From Rhynchopus euleeides (Eukaryota; Euglenozoa; Diplonemea; Diplonemida; Diplonemidae): a stretch of 64,000 nt of DNA. Shown here one piece after another: positions 28,276 to 38,982 of this stretch. The stretch covers positions 2,434,727 through 2,498,726 of the forward strand of contig OY723248.1 in the NCBI GenBank assembly GCA_963210315.1, read 5' to 3'. Below the pieces are notes generated by a model. That model made no database searches. It saw only the letters and a program-made list of their open reading frames with translations, and was not told where the DNA came from. A program made the translations under genes and the position numbers. The stretch's first letter is position 1. Each line of letters opens with the position of its first letter.

Positions 28276-31200
28276 ATGCGAATATGTGCAGATGTGACAT
28301 CCTGCCGGTGGGGCCGCCTGCAGAGCCTGGCTCTAGCGATGCTCGCCTCTGTGATATCCACCGGGGGTGACAGGGTGGAGCTTGTGGCATCTGTCTCTAC
28401 AGGCGTGAGCCGGCAGCTGTGCTTCGACGGGCGCAACAATGGAGTGGTGTACTCCACAGGGGATGAGAGTGCGTGGCCAGGGGTGGTCACTGCATTCAAA
28501 CTTTCCGGACCCAACACAGTTACCCTGTTGTCTCAAGTGAATACGCAAAGCGTTGGGAACGTTGATGTCAAGTGGAGCGTCAACGCCGCACCCGCCCTCC
28601 CAACTGTGGCAGTCCTGCATCACGCGACCGGCGTAATTACGATTGTCGACGCCTCAGATCCCACACACCTGGTCGAGCTGTACGCCTCTTCCCCCACGGC
28701 TTCCAAATACTGTTGGTCTTTCGAATTATACAAGGACTACGCCTACGCGTGTTGTGTGAACGAGGGGGAGTCTGTGCTCAACGTGTACTCTGCATTCCCT
28801 GGAGCAGCACCGCAGTTTTTGCGAACCATTTATCTCAACGGAAGGTACTGCCGCAGTCTTGCTGTGTATCCGAAACTGTCGGTGCTCTTCATCGGTGTGA
28901 GGCCTGGTCCGGATACTGCCAGTCCAGGTGTCATCATTACGAACCTCAAATCCCCCGAGCAACCGAGGCTGATGGGCTTGTCGCACTCCTCGGGGGATCC
29001 CTTTGGACTCAGGGTCGCGGGGAGTACACTGTACATCGCAGACAGATACGCCTGGATGGCCTTTGCGATCGTTCCTTCAACCCCGATGCTGCAGTTCAGA
29101 ACTATTTCGCAAAGGAACTCAACGAATTTTTTTGTCGGCATTGCTGTCGACTACCCTTGGGTGTACGTCACGCACCATGACTATGGTACAAGCAAGTTGG
29201 TCGTCTATCATGCAGAGGAGAACAAGGCTGTGCAGTCTTTCGCTGACCTGGGGTATGATGGGCGAGAAGGTCTGCTTGCCCTTGGAAATTATGTCTACGT
29301 GTCTTCGACAGCTGGAGCCAAGGTGTTTAGATATGTCTGGTGGAACGATACCTTAGCACCCGCGACATCAGCACCCACAGTGCCGCCGCCAACACCTTCC
29401 CCGCCGACACCTGCTCCATCAACACCTGCCCCTCCAACCCCTGCCCCAACACCTTCCCCGCTGACACCTGCTCCATCAACACCTACCCCACCGACACCTG
29501 CTCCATTCACACCTGCCCCGCCAACACCTGCCCCGCCGACACCTGCTCCATCAACGCCTGCCCCAGCAACGGTGTCCCCGCGCACACCAGTGCCGCCTGC
29601 TGTCACCCCAACACCTGCCTCACCAACGGGGGTCCCGATCACGGCGACCCTGGCCCCGACAAGCGTGCCAACAGATGCGGCCACGTCAGTTCCAGTGCCG
29701 ACTCACGCCCCCACCGCAGAGCCACCACCAACAGAGCCGCCAACAACGGGCCCCAGCCCGGCACCGACAGGCGAGCCGACCACATATATTGCTTCGCCTG
29801 CACCGGCGACAGCCCCCCCGCCAACACAGGTGCCAGAAGTACTCCCAACGCCAACGACAATCCCTCAGACGTATGCCCCGAGCTCGGCACCCCCCACATA
29901 CCCTGCCACCCAGAGGGCAGACACGCCTGCTCCAACAGCAGCACCAACTGGAGCACCACCGACCCCCAAACCCATGCCGCAACCGAGTGAATCGCCGGTT
30001 TCCCAAACGGATACGGCCTCGGCTGGGGTGCAGCCTGTGTGGTGGACACTCGGGCTGGTGGTGTGCCTCCTGCTGTGCGCGTGTGTCACGCTCCTGGGCG
30101 CACAGGCCTACAGGAGGCATGTTGCGGGGCGCGAGAAGCAGCCTTCGGTGCCGGTGTCTTTAGGGGGCTTCGGGAACACAGACTGCGACTCGACGGTCCA
30201 CCTGCTGTCTCCGCTCCCTGCAGAGGAGATGCGCCCGACAGCCTGCGACGCGCCGACGCCCACCACCGCTGCCTCCTACCTGAGTGCGCCCACCGCCCCC
30301 TCATCGTCCCCGCTGGACACCTCAGCCGACGCCTCAGCCGTCCCCTCTGGTCTGTCATCGCAGCTGCTCCAGTGCGGCCCCGTGCTGGCCACAGCGCCTT
30401 TCTGCCGTTCTGTCGAAAGCAACGGCAGTGGTGGCCTGCAGCACTGTATCCCAGTCGGGCCGCAGGTGGTGGGCCCCTGCGACCCTCTGTACCTCTCGTG
30501 GACGCTGCAGAAGGAGCTGGGCAGGGGGTCCCAAGGGTCTGTGCACCTGGGCAAGGTGGAGACGGGGCAGCTGGTCGCCATGAAGGAGCAGCAGCAGGTC
30601 GACGGCATCGAGGCGGAGGAGGTGCAGGAGATACTGCGCCTGCTGGGAACCTTGCGACACCCGAATCTTGTGGGGCTGCTGGACCTCGTGTACGACCCCT
30701 GGCAGCGCCGCCTGTGTGTGATGATGGAGTATGTCGAGGGCATATCGCTGGGGGAGCATGTGCGCAACATCAGCACCATCTTGGATGAGAATGTCGCAGC
30801 GCACCTCATCCGCCAGATCTTGCAGGCGCTTGTGTTCCTGCACAACAACGATGTGATCCACCGCGACATCAAGGCTGACAACATCCTGATCACCGAAGAC
30901 AGGTCGGCGAAACTTTGTGACTTCGGGACGCTGAAGAACCTCGTGGCAGGTTCACCTCGGCACAAGACGGTGACGACCTTCTTCACCCAGGAGAACACTC
31001 TCGTGGGGAGCCCGCATTGGATGGCCCCCGAGGTGCTGAAGAGTGGGGACGACTTCGTTGAGGTGGGCCCACCTGCCGACGTCTACAGCCTCGGCTGCAC
31101 AGTGTCGGAGGTGCTCAACCAGGGGGTGCCCCCGGGCAGGGCCAACATCGGCCTCGACTGGCTGGGCCTTGTCGCGGCTGCGAAGACACGCTCGAACAAC

Positions 31201-32271
31201 ATCGCCCAGAACATCTCGCCTGATGCTGAAGATTTCATCAGGAGCTGCATGCAGCTGATGCCGTCCAACCGCCCCACCTCTGCCGAGCTGCTGGAGCACC
31301 CCTTCGTCACTGCCTGGACCACCATCGACATGTCCACGTGGGCCCTCTCGTCTCAGGGGAGTCCGCACCATGCATGGCTGTCACAGGATGAGATGCGGGG
31401 GCGCACGGTGATGCGGCCGTCTCTCGGAAAGGGATCATTTGGCGTCGTTTTCCGTGCCAAGATACACCACCGCAGTGAGCACGTTGCTGTGAAGGAGATC
31501 TACCTCGAGACATCGCACTCCGCGAAGGCGCGCATGCGGGCAGAGCAGGAGTTCTCGTTGATGCGCACCCTCCACCACCCGCACATCGTGCAGTACCTTG
31601 GGCACCTGTGGCGCGACGCCTCGTGCCTGGAGATCTTCATGGAGTACATGTCTGGTGGGTCCGTCCGCAGCCACCTGAAGGCGCTCAAGAGGCCCCTGGA
31701 CATCCCCACAATACGCCGCTACACCCATCAGGTGCTTCTGGGGCTGAACTACCTGCACACCGGCGAGACCACACGCCAGCCCATTGCGCACCGTGATGTG
31801 AAGGCCGACAACCTCCTCCTTTCGTTGGGCGCCACGGTCAAGCTGTCGGACTTCGGGTGCAGCAAGCTTTTTGAGGAGGTGGGTGAGGAGGAAAACAATA
31901 CGTTCGGTGCGTGGGGCGCCCGCACCTGTGTGGGCACACCGCTCTGGATGGCCCCAGAGGTGCTCCAATCACAGCAGCGCTTGGCGAAGGACTACGGGAC
32001 GCGGTGCGACGTGTGGTCTCTCGGGTGTACTGTCATTGAGATGCTTGGGTCGACGCCTTGGCGCCAGTCTGGTACATCCGAATCAGAGCTTCGCTGCAAG
32101 ATGCAGTCCGAGGCCGCGCCGCCAATCCCCGCCGCCACTCCCGAAGACCTTGTGCAATTTCTCAACCGTTGCTTTGTCTATGACCCCACACAGCGAGCGG
32201 CCGCATCGGCCCTCCTTGATGACCCTTTTATCACCTGCTCAGACGATGATGTTGTGTGCATTGCTGATTAA
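28276..32271 (+). CDS. receptor protein with beta-propeller ectodomain and two tandem Ser/Thr kinase domains
   Basis: About 1331 residues. The frame is open from 28174; ATG 28276 gives a signal-peptide-like start (LQSLALAMLASVIS). Residues about 35-355 are repeated LVIVD-like beta-propeller blades (GVITIVDASDPTHLVELY, SPGVIITNLKSPEQPRLM). Residues 361-585 are a Pro/Thr stalk (TPAPPTPAP). The TM helix is at 589-612. Kinase 1 (about 743-1011) has LGRGSQG, catalytic Lys in VAMKE (K770), HRDIKADN (D864), DFG (D882) and WMAPEV. Kinase 2 (about 1041-1320) has LGKGSFG, AVKEI (K1073), HRDVKADN (D1174), DFG (D1192) and WMAPEV. Both are STE/MAP3K-like and look catalytically complete. Inferred role: surface sensor coupling extracellular binding to a MAP-kinase-type cascade. 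Confidence 0.88.
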   Translation: MRICADVTSCRWGRLQSLALAMLASVISTGGDRVELVASVSTGVSRQLCFDGRNNGVVYSTGDESAWPGVVTAFKLSGPNTVTLLSQVNTQSVGNVDVKWSVNAAPALPTVAVLHHATGVITIVDASDPTHLVELYASSPTASKYCWSFELYKDYAYACCVNEGESVLNVYSAFPGAAPQFLRTIYLNGRYCRSLAVYPKLSVLFIGVRPGPDTASPGVIITNLKSPEQPRLMGLSHSSGDPFGLRVAGSTLYIADRYAWMAFAIVPSTPMLQFRTISQRNSTNFFVGIAVDYPWVYVTHHDYGTSKLVVYHAEENKAVQSFADLGYDGREGLLALGNYVYVSSTAGAKVFRYVWWNDTLAPATSAPTVPPPTPSPPTPAPSTPAPPTPAPTPSPLTPAPSTPTPPTPAPFTPAPPTPAPPTPAPSTPAPATVSPRTPVPPAVTPTPASPTGVPITATLAPTSVPTDAATSVPVPTHAPTAEPPPTEPPTTGPSPAPTGEPTTYIASPAPATAPPPTQVPEVLPTPTTIPQTYAPSSAPPTYPATQRADTPAPTAAPTGAPPTPKPMPQPSESPVSQTDTASAGVQPVWWTLGLVVCLLLCACVTLLGAQAYRRHVAGREKQPSVPVSLGGFGNTDCDSTVHLLSPLPAEEMRPTACDAPTPTTAASYLSAPTAPSSSPLDTSADASAVPSGLSSQLLQCGPVLATAPFCRSVESNGSGGLQHCIPVGPQVVGPCDPLYLSWTLQKELGRGSQGSVHLGKVETGQLVAMKEQQQVDGIEAEEVQEILRLLGTLRHPNLVGLLDLVYDPWQRRLCVMMEYVEGISLGEHVRNISTILDENVAAHLIRQILQALVFLHNNDVIHRDIKADNILITEDRSAKLCDFGTLKNLVAGSPRHKTVTTFFTQENTLVGSPHWMAPEVLKSGDDFVEVGPPADVYSLGCTVSEVLNQGVPPGRANIGLDWLGLVAAAKTRSNNIAQNISPDAEDFIRSCMQLMPSNRPTSAELLEHPFVTAWTTIDMSTWALSSQGSPHHAWLSQDEMRGRTVMRPSLGKGSFGVVFRAKIHHRSEHVAVKEIYLETSHSAKARMRAEQEFSLMRTLHHPHIVQYLGHLWRDASCLEIFMEYMSGGSVRSHLKALKRPLDIPTIRRYTHQVLLGLNYLHTGETTRQPIAHRDVKADNLLLSLGATVKLSDFGCSKLFEEVGEEENNTFGAWGARTCVGTPLWMAPEVLQSQQRLAKDYGTRCDVWSLGCTVIEMLGSTPWRQSGTSESELRCKMQSEAAPPIPAATPEDLVQFLNRCFVYDPTQRAAASALLDDPFITCSDDDVVCIAD

Positions 32272-33136
32272 GTGCCATCCGATTCACCAAAGTAGCCCTC
32301 CCGCTGATTTACACTGGATTAGTTGATACCGGAGCTTTGTTGGGTCGTCGTTTGTCGATATCAAGTGAAGTAGGGAGGGATAGGCTGCGAGAAAGTGATC
32401 TCAACCACATTTGGGTACAGTGGCGCTTTCTGCCGGTTGATAAACCCACCTACCGTACCTTCTTTTGCGAAAGTCTTCGCTATCAGCAAAAGTTTCGGAA
32501 AGTTCGGCAGTTCTCCCACACAGGTGACCTGCATCAACGTACCTTTTTCGACACTGTAGCGACGGCCTCTTTGGAACCGTATGTGTTGTGTACCGTGCGA
32601 ACTGAACAAACTCTCAGATTGCTCGCAATGGTGGGGTGGGATCTTGCTTTGACCTTACCGCGTGTGGTCTTCTGGTGTTGCAGGATCTTCTTGTCAATTC
32701 ACCCTGCCCCCGAGCGGTGGGAGCGGCTCAATGGGCCAACACTATCCGACATGAAAGTGATGGATGGTATTGTGGTGCTGCTGCGTGACGTGTGTCTTGC
32801 CTCATGTAATGAGGTATTCTCCAAAGGTTGCGCGGGTTTCGTCATCTGTCTTACGTCTTCTTTCATATGGAACCGGTTTGTGGGGCCTTTTTTCATGCCT
32901 CGAAATTCGTCAACACTTCGGATTTCAGAATCACTGAAGAGATCTCGATAACGACGGAGGCCCTCCCACACCCCCCGAGGGGCCGCAGCATCATGCCATC
33001 ATGCCTGCCTTGGGTTGCCCGCACCTCGCCCAGCCCGTGTCTTGCGTGTGTGTCAGTGGGCGTTAACGCATTTGCAAAACCTATCACACAGAGACACAGT
33101 GCGGCACGGATGTGATAGCACGTCGCCATCACGACA
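32272..33136. other. intergenic, no gene recognised
   Basis: AT-richer than its neighbours. A 204-codon frame (32337-32951) lacks coding-like third positions and known motifs. A possible acceptor GTGATAG lies at 33110-33116, just before the next ATG. Confidence 0.45.
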
Positions 33137-36100
33137 ATGAGCTTGCGGGATGCCATCCAGGCGACAAGAACCCCGAAGCGACCGGCGAAGCGAAGCACGG
33201 CCCCAGCTGTGGCACGCGTCGAGAAACTGCGCCGCAACAGCAGCGTGGCTATCTCGCCTGCGACACCCACTAACAACTCGCCCACCTCCTCAACCCCTCG
33301 TGCCGCCACAGGCGCCGCAGCACTGCTCGCTGCCGCACAAAGCGAGCGCCTTCCTGCCTCTGTGACGCCGCCTGAGGCCACAGTGCACCCTGTGCGCATC
33401 CCCCCCCTCAGCATCCAGATCCCACAGGACCTGCCACACCCCGTTGTGACCCTGGAGGACGTCCCACTGGACTCCGAAGACTCACCCAGGGGCTCGTCCC
33501 GTGGCTCTCCACAGTCGCTGCCGAGACGGTCGCCCCCGCGGCGGTCGCCGCCACGCGACAAGGATGCCCTGGCGCCGCCGTCCCCTGTGGTGGGGCCGCA
33601 GAAGAGGGCCTCGAGCTCGATGGTGCTGAGGTCGTCGATCAGGCAGCTCACATCGTCACACCGTGCGGTTTCCAGCGGCGCACTGAGGCCCCGGAGGGGC
33701 GTTGCCGCTCGGCAGTCTGCGTTTGATGAGAGCGACCAGTCCAGCCCGGAGGGTGCCAACGATGCGGTGGCGATGCTGCGGGAGCTGCGCGCACTCTCCC
33801 GGCTGCAGCCGAAGGATGACGACGCAAACCCACGCACGCCCCTCTCGCAGATGGGGTCGTCGACCCTCATGCCAAGCAGGAGCCCCCGCTTGGGCTCCTC
33901 CAAGCGCCTCAAGCACAGCCCGCCCCTGCGGTCCAGCCCTGGCGTCAGCCCCAAGTTCGAAGCATCATACACGCAGCAAGGCCTCGATGCTTCCGGGTTG
34001 ATGCTGCCCCCGCAGCGGACGGCATCTGCCCTGTCTGCAGGGATGCGCCCACAGGTGTCACTGGGGCCCAGCCGGGCAGGGTCTGGCGGGAAGCTGCGAC
34101 GGCGCGACTCTGTGCTGAGCTTCGGGGCGAGCAGCGCAGAGTCAGTTGAGGCTGAGAATGAGACGGAGGACCACGTGGCACGTCTTGTTGGGGCTGTGAC
34201 GCGCACGAGCTCTCCTGTGCACAACCTGCAGGAGCTTATCCGTGCCGACCTGGCACTCCAAGGCATTGGCAAGCAGGTGTCTGCGCTGTTTGACGACACA
34301 ACGTCGCCAGATGTCGAGATCGTTTGCGATGCCCTCCTCGACATCGAGTGGACGCCGGACTGGGTTGCCCTACAGCGTCACTGCCCAGCGCTGCAGCTCA
34401 TCCGCAGCATGCCTGAGGATGATGCTGAGATTGTTCTGCATGACCTGATGCAGCGCGGCATTGTGTATCAGGCTGTCTCAGCCGAAAGCGCGAGGATTGT
34501 GCGTGACTCAGAGAAGGCGAAGAAGTTGAGGCAAACAGACATTACCTGGCGCCGGAGGTGCATGGATTTGGAGGAGGAGCTGGAATCTTCACGCAAACAC
34601 TTTATTGAAATAACACGCGGGACGGAGACATTGCCGCCACGGCGTTGGGTGTCAGCCCCCGTTGTGGCTGAGGTGGTGGGATGGGTTCTCTTCGATGAGA
34701 TGCCGTTTGCTCAGGCGATGCAGCACCTGGTAGATGAGTGGCGCTCCGTATCGACCATCCTCCAGGACCAGATCTCTTCGACCCACTCGCGTGTGCAGAT
34801 CAGACTCGCATCGACAACACGACAAAATGCAGGGCTTGAGTGGAAGGACTTGTGCTACAACGACGGCGACGAACTGCACCCTGAGATGTGCCACTCAGTG
34901 GCGGACTTTGAAGTCATCCCCATTCCGACCAAACCCAAGCCGCCGAAGCTGGAGCCCATGCAAGAGGAGGCACGGCACATCGATGCGGCTGAGGAGCTCC
35001 CACCCAAGACCTACGGCCTTGAGGACACGCGTGCTGCCGATATCCTGATAGACGAGGAGCTCCCGAACCCGAATCGAAAGCCCCGTGGCGAGGCTGCGAA
35101 GAGGTGGTTACGTGCGGGGCGGAGCCTGCGCAACATGGCAATGGTGTGGCGCAGCACACGTGGGATTAACACCGAGAAGTCCAAGGCACAGTCAGCCACT
35201 GCAGAACCGGAGGTTGACTTCCCGGGCGGGTCAGAGAAGTTCAAGGCGCTGTGGCGGGACAAGCGAGACCCCACCACACTGCGGCCGTGGTCTGTGCTGG
35301 ATGAGCTTGTCGCGAATATACACGTTCCACGGGTGTGTGACACTCCTGAGTTCAAGCTGCTTGCTTTAGCGCAAGCCGTGCATACTATGTACCACACGAA
35401 GCATGAAGTCGCTCCCAAAAGCGTCAGCGGGAGGCACCGCAACCGCATCGAGGTCTTTGTGATGGCTCTGTATACAATGGCAGGTGCCGATGTTGACCGT
35501 GCGATGCTGTTCCCTGCCGTGCCGGACTCGGATGACGATTTCTCGCAGTATGCCATACAGTTCCCGCACCGAAACAGCGCACCTTTCCGCGAGATGAACA
35601 GCTGTATGCGGACTGCTGTGATCAAGGTGGACGAAACTCGTGAGGCCGTCGTCAAGGATAGCGACAAGGCGTGGATCGGTGTGGACAAGTGGGTGAAGAC
35701 GATGGGGCTGCTGTACTCGCTCTGCCACGACACATACTCGGACCAGGTGCTCTCGGCAGAGGGGGGCATGGTGGCACAGTGCCCTGCATATTTCCGTGGC
35801 CTTGCCGGGCTCCACGACGACGTGACAACAATGCATGACAACCTCAAGCCTGGGAGCATCCTTCACTGGCCGGCACCCTCCTCGTGCGCAAAGGACGAAG
35901 ATGTCGCCACTCGTTATGTCAACGGCGAAGCCACGAATGCCTTCAAAAGCAAAGGAGGGACTGTGTTCTACTACGTCAAAGGTGTCCGCAGGGGTTTGCC
36001 GCTGCGAGAGATGTCGCAGTACCCACAGGAGGCGGAGGTGCTTGTCGCTCCGTTCACGACGTTCCGTGTCGACAAGCCTCTGCGCATCCCAGGGCTCAAG

Positions 36101-36743
36101 TCCTCCAGGACCCGCATCTCGGTGCTGGAGTGGGTGAACACCGACCCACTGGGGCAGGGCTTCACAGACGCCTGCTTTGCCGAGTCGAAACGGATTTCCA
36201 AGCTGCTCGAGGAGCTGGCCATGAGCGGGTGTGTCATCCTGAGGCAGTCCCAGGAGGAGCTGGGCATCGCCTTCAGCAGCAACATGGTATGGCTCGTGCA
36301 ACCCTCCTGGCTCCCACTACCCACTCTCACAGGCTGTGATGGAGATCAAGCCCGGCAGCCCCGCAGAACACGCAGACGCAAAGCGCTTCATGTATGTGTG
36401 CCACGCCTGTGTCCCTCTTCACCGTGTGCTGCCTCACAGGGGCCGCCGCCTCGTGGACTGCAATGGGGTGCGTGTTGACAGCGCACGTGACTTACGAGCC
36501 GCAACCTCGGTGTCGGAGGTGGTTGTACTTCAGTTTTCACCGCTGACAGTATTCGACGATGCGACGAAAGCTGAGGCGCTTGTCGACACCTACGGACAGC
36601 CCACCTTAGTTTATGCAAAAGCAGGGTCCGTCTCCAAGCCCACAGCCAAGGAGAGGCAAGAAGCCATTGCTGCCAAACAGATGCAGATGAGTGCCTCTGG
36701 GAGTGCCCCACCCACCCCTCGGCAGGGGGACGCCGCAGCATAG
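33137..36743 (+). CDS. ADP-ribosyltransferase-like protein with C-terminal PDZ domain, 3 exons
   Basis: Exons 33137-36286, 36333-36391 and 36440-36743; introns of 46 and 48 nt (GTATGG...CACAG and GTATGT...CACAG). The spliced product is 1170 residues. Residues 1-330 are Ser/Pro/Arg-rich and probably disordered; a short coiled coil lies near 455-490. Residues about 735-985 resemble arginine-type mono-ADP-ribosyltransferases: Arg in AYFRGL (R887), Ser in PAPSSC (S915/S916), then GTVFYYVKGV and the ExE signature YPQEAEVLVAPFTTF (E965, E967), the R-S-E order of NAD-binding ARTs. The last ~120 residues form a PDZ domain (LGIAFSSNM/AVMEIKPGSPAEHA/GRRLVDCNGVRV) that is complete only after both introns are removed. 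Inferred: a PDZ-targeted enzyme that modifies protein arginines. No signal peptide is seen, so it probably acts in the cytosol. Confidence 0.78.
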
Positions 36744-37088
36744 CGCCACTGCTTGCCCTGCCGTGGCAGGCCTTCTCTTCCTCTTGGCGCAACGGCTCGA
36801 CAGGCCCAGCGGGTTCTGGCCGTGTCTACCCCCCACACACATAATACTCGATATTTCGGAGTCTTTTTGTTCCGCAAGCTCCGATGCTGCCCTGCCTCGA
36901 CTGCTCCACACTCAGAACCCCTTCTGTCGCTGCCCTCGTGGGCGCGCAGCTCTCACAGGCATCGGCAGGAACCGACGCGCTTCAGTGCACAGTTTAGTGT
37001 ATGAGCCTGCTTGCTTCTTCAGGCCTCTCTGCCCCTATGTACCTTCACCGGGAGACCCGCTTGTTTCTGTATCAGCCAGTGGTATTAT
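36744..37088. other. intergenic
   Basis: No gene is recognised between the ART/PDZ gene and the micro-ORF. Confidence 0.4.
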
Positions 37089-37214
37089 ATGGCGGGACTG
37101 TTGGCCGTGTTGCGTGTTGCCTTCGGGCAGCCGGAATACGACGCCAGGTTCGCCAGCCCTAAGTTTAGCTTAGAAGACTCAGAGTACGACTCTGAAGAGT
37201 ATTATAGATTATGA
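37089..37214 (+). CDS. possible 41-residue micro-ORF, secreted-like
   Basis: MAGLLAVLRVAFGQPEYDARF is a short hydrophobic start resembling a signal peptide, followed by an acidic, Tyr-rich tail (EDSEYDSEEYYRL). It lies 147 bases upstream of the next gene and could be an independent small gene, an upstream ORF or chance. Unrecognised. Confidence 0.3.
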   Translation: MAGLLAVLRVAFGQPEYDARFASPKFSLEDSEYDSEEYYRL

Positions 37215-37361
37215 TGCGCGAAATCCCCGTGAAAGCTCCCCCCGCTCGAAAAAGCGCTAACTGCTGCCCACTCCTCCCCAACACACCCACCGACGTGTGC
37301 TGTTGCCGGAACCTGCACACCTACACACCACCGAGCGGAACAACCCAACCAACCCCCAACC

Positions 37362-38235
37362 ATGCAGGGAGCTGCGGCGATGCCTCCGCCACACAGATCC
37401 TCTACGGAGGACACACGGTTCTACATGTTCCTCACTGTGGGGGTGGTGATCGTGGGTGGGGTGGGGTACAACATGGGTGCCTCGCAGACCGACCAGTTCC
37501 AGACCGAGATGATCCAGGCGTACCGCGTGCGGATCAAGGAGGTTGACAAGAGCCACAAGGCGTGCCAGCAGAAGATGATGATGCGGGATTTGAACAAGAC
37601 CCAGCTGGAGGATGAGATCCGCGAGAGGAGGGAGGTGCTCGGGAAGAAGTCGACGCTTGTTCGTGAGAAGAATATGGAGGTCCTGGCCTGCGAGGCGAAG
37701 AAGAAGGAGGCGAAGGAAGCTTCAGAGACGAGCAGCACCAAGGAGGAGCTGGACGATGTCGTCGAGCAGATTGGCAACGCAAAGCAAGATCTCGAACTTG
37801 CGAAGATGAACCTCACGGAGGCTGCAGCGAGTCTGAAGCTGCGCATCCGCGCTCTGCGTCTGGAGCAGTCCTTCATGCGCCGCATGTATGCTCAGCAGCG
37901 CAAGGCGGAAGATGAGCGGCTCAAGCAGGAGGAGATTCACGAACAGATGGCGGCTTCGCTCAACCAGCTGCCGGGGCTCGGGGAGATGCCACTCAATACC
38001 AGTGTTCCCACCGAGGGAGGGTCGGGCAAGAAGGAGTCCCTCATGAAGATGCTGAACGAAGAGCTGGTTAAGGAGAACCCGGACCAAGGGAAAGATCCAG
38101 ACGAGGTATGTCCAATGAAATCACCCTGAGGTATCAGCGATTGCCGACACCACACACACCTCGCAGGATGAGGATGGCAGCGACCTTGGATCAAGCGCAC
38201 GCAGTTCGTCGAGGCGGAGGCGCCGCCGCCGTTAG
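37362..38235 (+). CDS. membrane-anchored coiled-coil protein, 2 exons
   Basis: Exons 37362-38105 and 38167-38235, with a 61-nt intron (GTATGT...CGCAG). The spliced product is 270 residues. A single hydrophobic helix at about 20-38 (FYMFLTVGVVIVGGVGYNM) with no cleavage site suggests a signal anchor. Residues about 45-205 are a highly charged coiled coil (EDEIRERREVLGKKS, KKKEAKEASETSSTKEELDD). Exon 2 adds an acidic-to-basic tail, DEDGSDLG...SSRRRRRRR. Without splicing the protein would end after 255 residues with an unrelated VCPMKSP tail, so splicing decides the C-terminus. No family recognised; a membrane tether or scaffold is plausible. Confidence 0.7.
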
Positions 38236-38982
38236 AAGGGTCGTGGTGGTGGAGAAGTAGAGTTTTTCGGGTGGTGGTGCTCCCCGCCACCTGAAGAATC
38301 CCCCCTCGTTCCCATTTGAGTTTGAAGTTGCCCTGCAATTTGCGGACTGTCCCGAGGGCCTGCATGCATGGATCGCTGCATGCAAACCGCTGTGTTGGGG
38401 ATGGAGGGGGGAGGGGGGGGCGGATTTAGGCCGCCGGGCTCGCCAGGATTTGAGGGTTTCGTGTATGCCTGAAACATAACGCTTAGCTTTTTGAACCAGA
38501 ATGCAAAAGATGGGGAGGGGGCGGTGCCCGAGAAAGTGCCGGGTCCTGCAGGCATTTTTTGACGAGAGTTTCTTCCATAAGACAAAGAGTGGGGCTTTCG
38601 GAGAGAAAAGTAGAAGGCCGAACCCCCAAACCTTTTTTGGGCACCCCCCTCCGAGAAATTATACCGGAGTGCAGTACCCAGATGTGATGAAGATCTCGAG
38701 GAGACACCCCCTGGCCCCCTTGTCACGTGGGACAACCAATTGCGGGTTTGTGTGACGTCGTCTTTTCTCCCCGACCCCTTCGCGCCCCCTCGGCGCACGG
38801 TGCAGTTTTGCTGCATCACACAGACAGCTGCCGACCGCAACCGGGTTCAAGCCCGGTTGTTGCAGACTGCTTGCCAGCGAGACCTCCTACCTGCCTGTCC
38901 AGAACACACACGCCCCTCACTTCTGGGGTGACACTGCGCTCAAGGGTTCTGCCCCTCGCTCCCGACCCCACCCTGAGCAAAA
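38236..38982. other. intergenic
   Basis: G-rich stretches lie near 38405-38422. No gene or repeat with a partner elsewhere in the window was recognised. Confidence 0.4.

Noticed and set aside
32337-32951. 204-codon ORF between the kinase and ART genes
   Set aside because: Composition unlike neighbouring genes, no recognisable motif, and no support for a start.
32893-34344. 483-codon - strand ORF opposite the ART/PDZ gene
   Set aside because: Ser/Arg-rich mirror of a Ser/Pro-rich disordered region, without domains.
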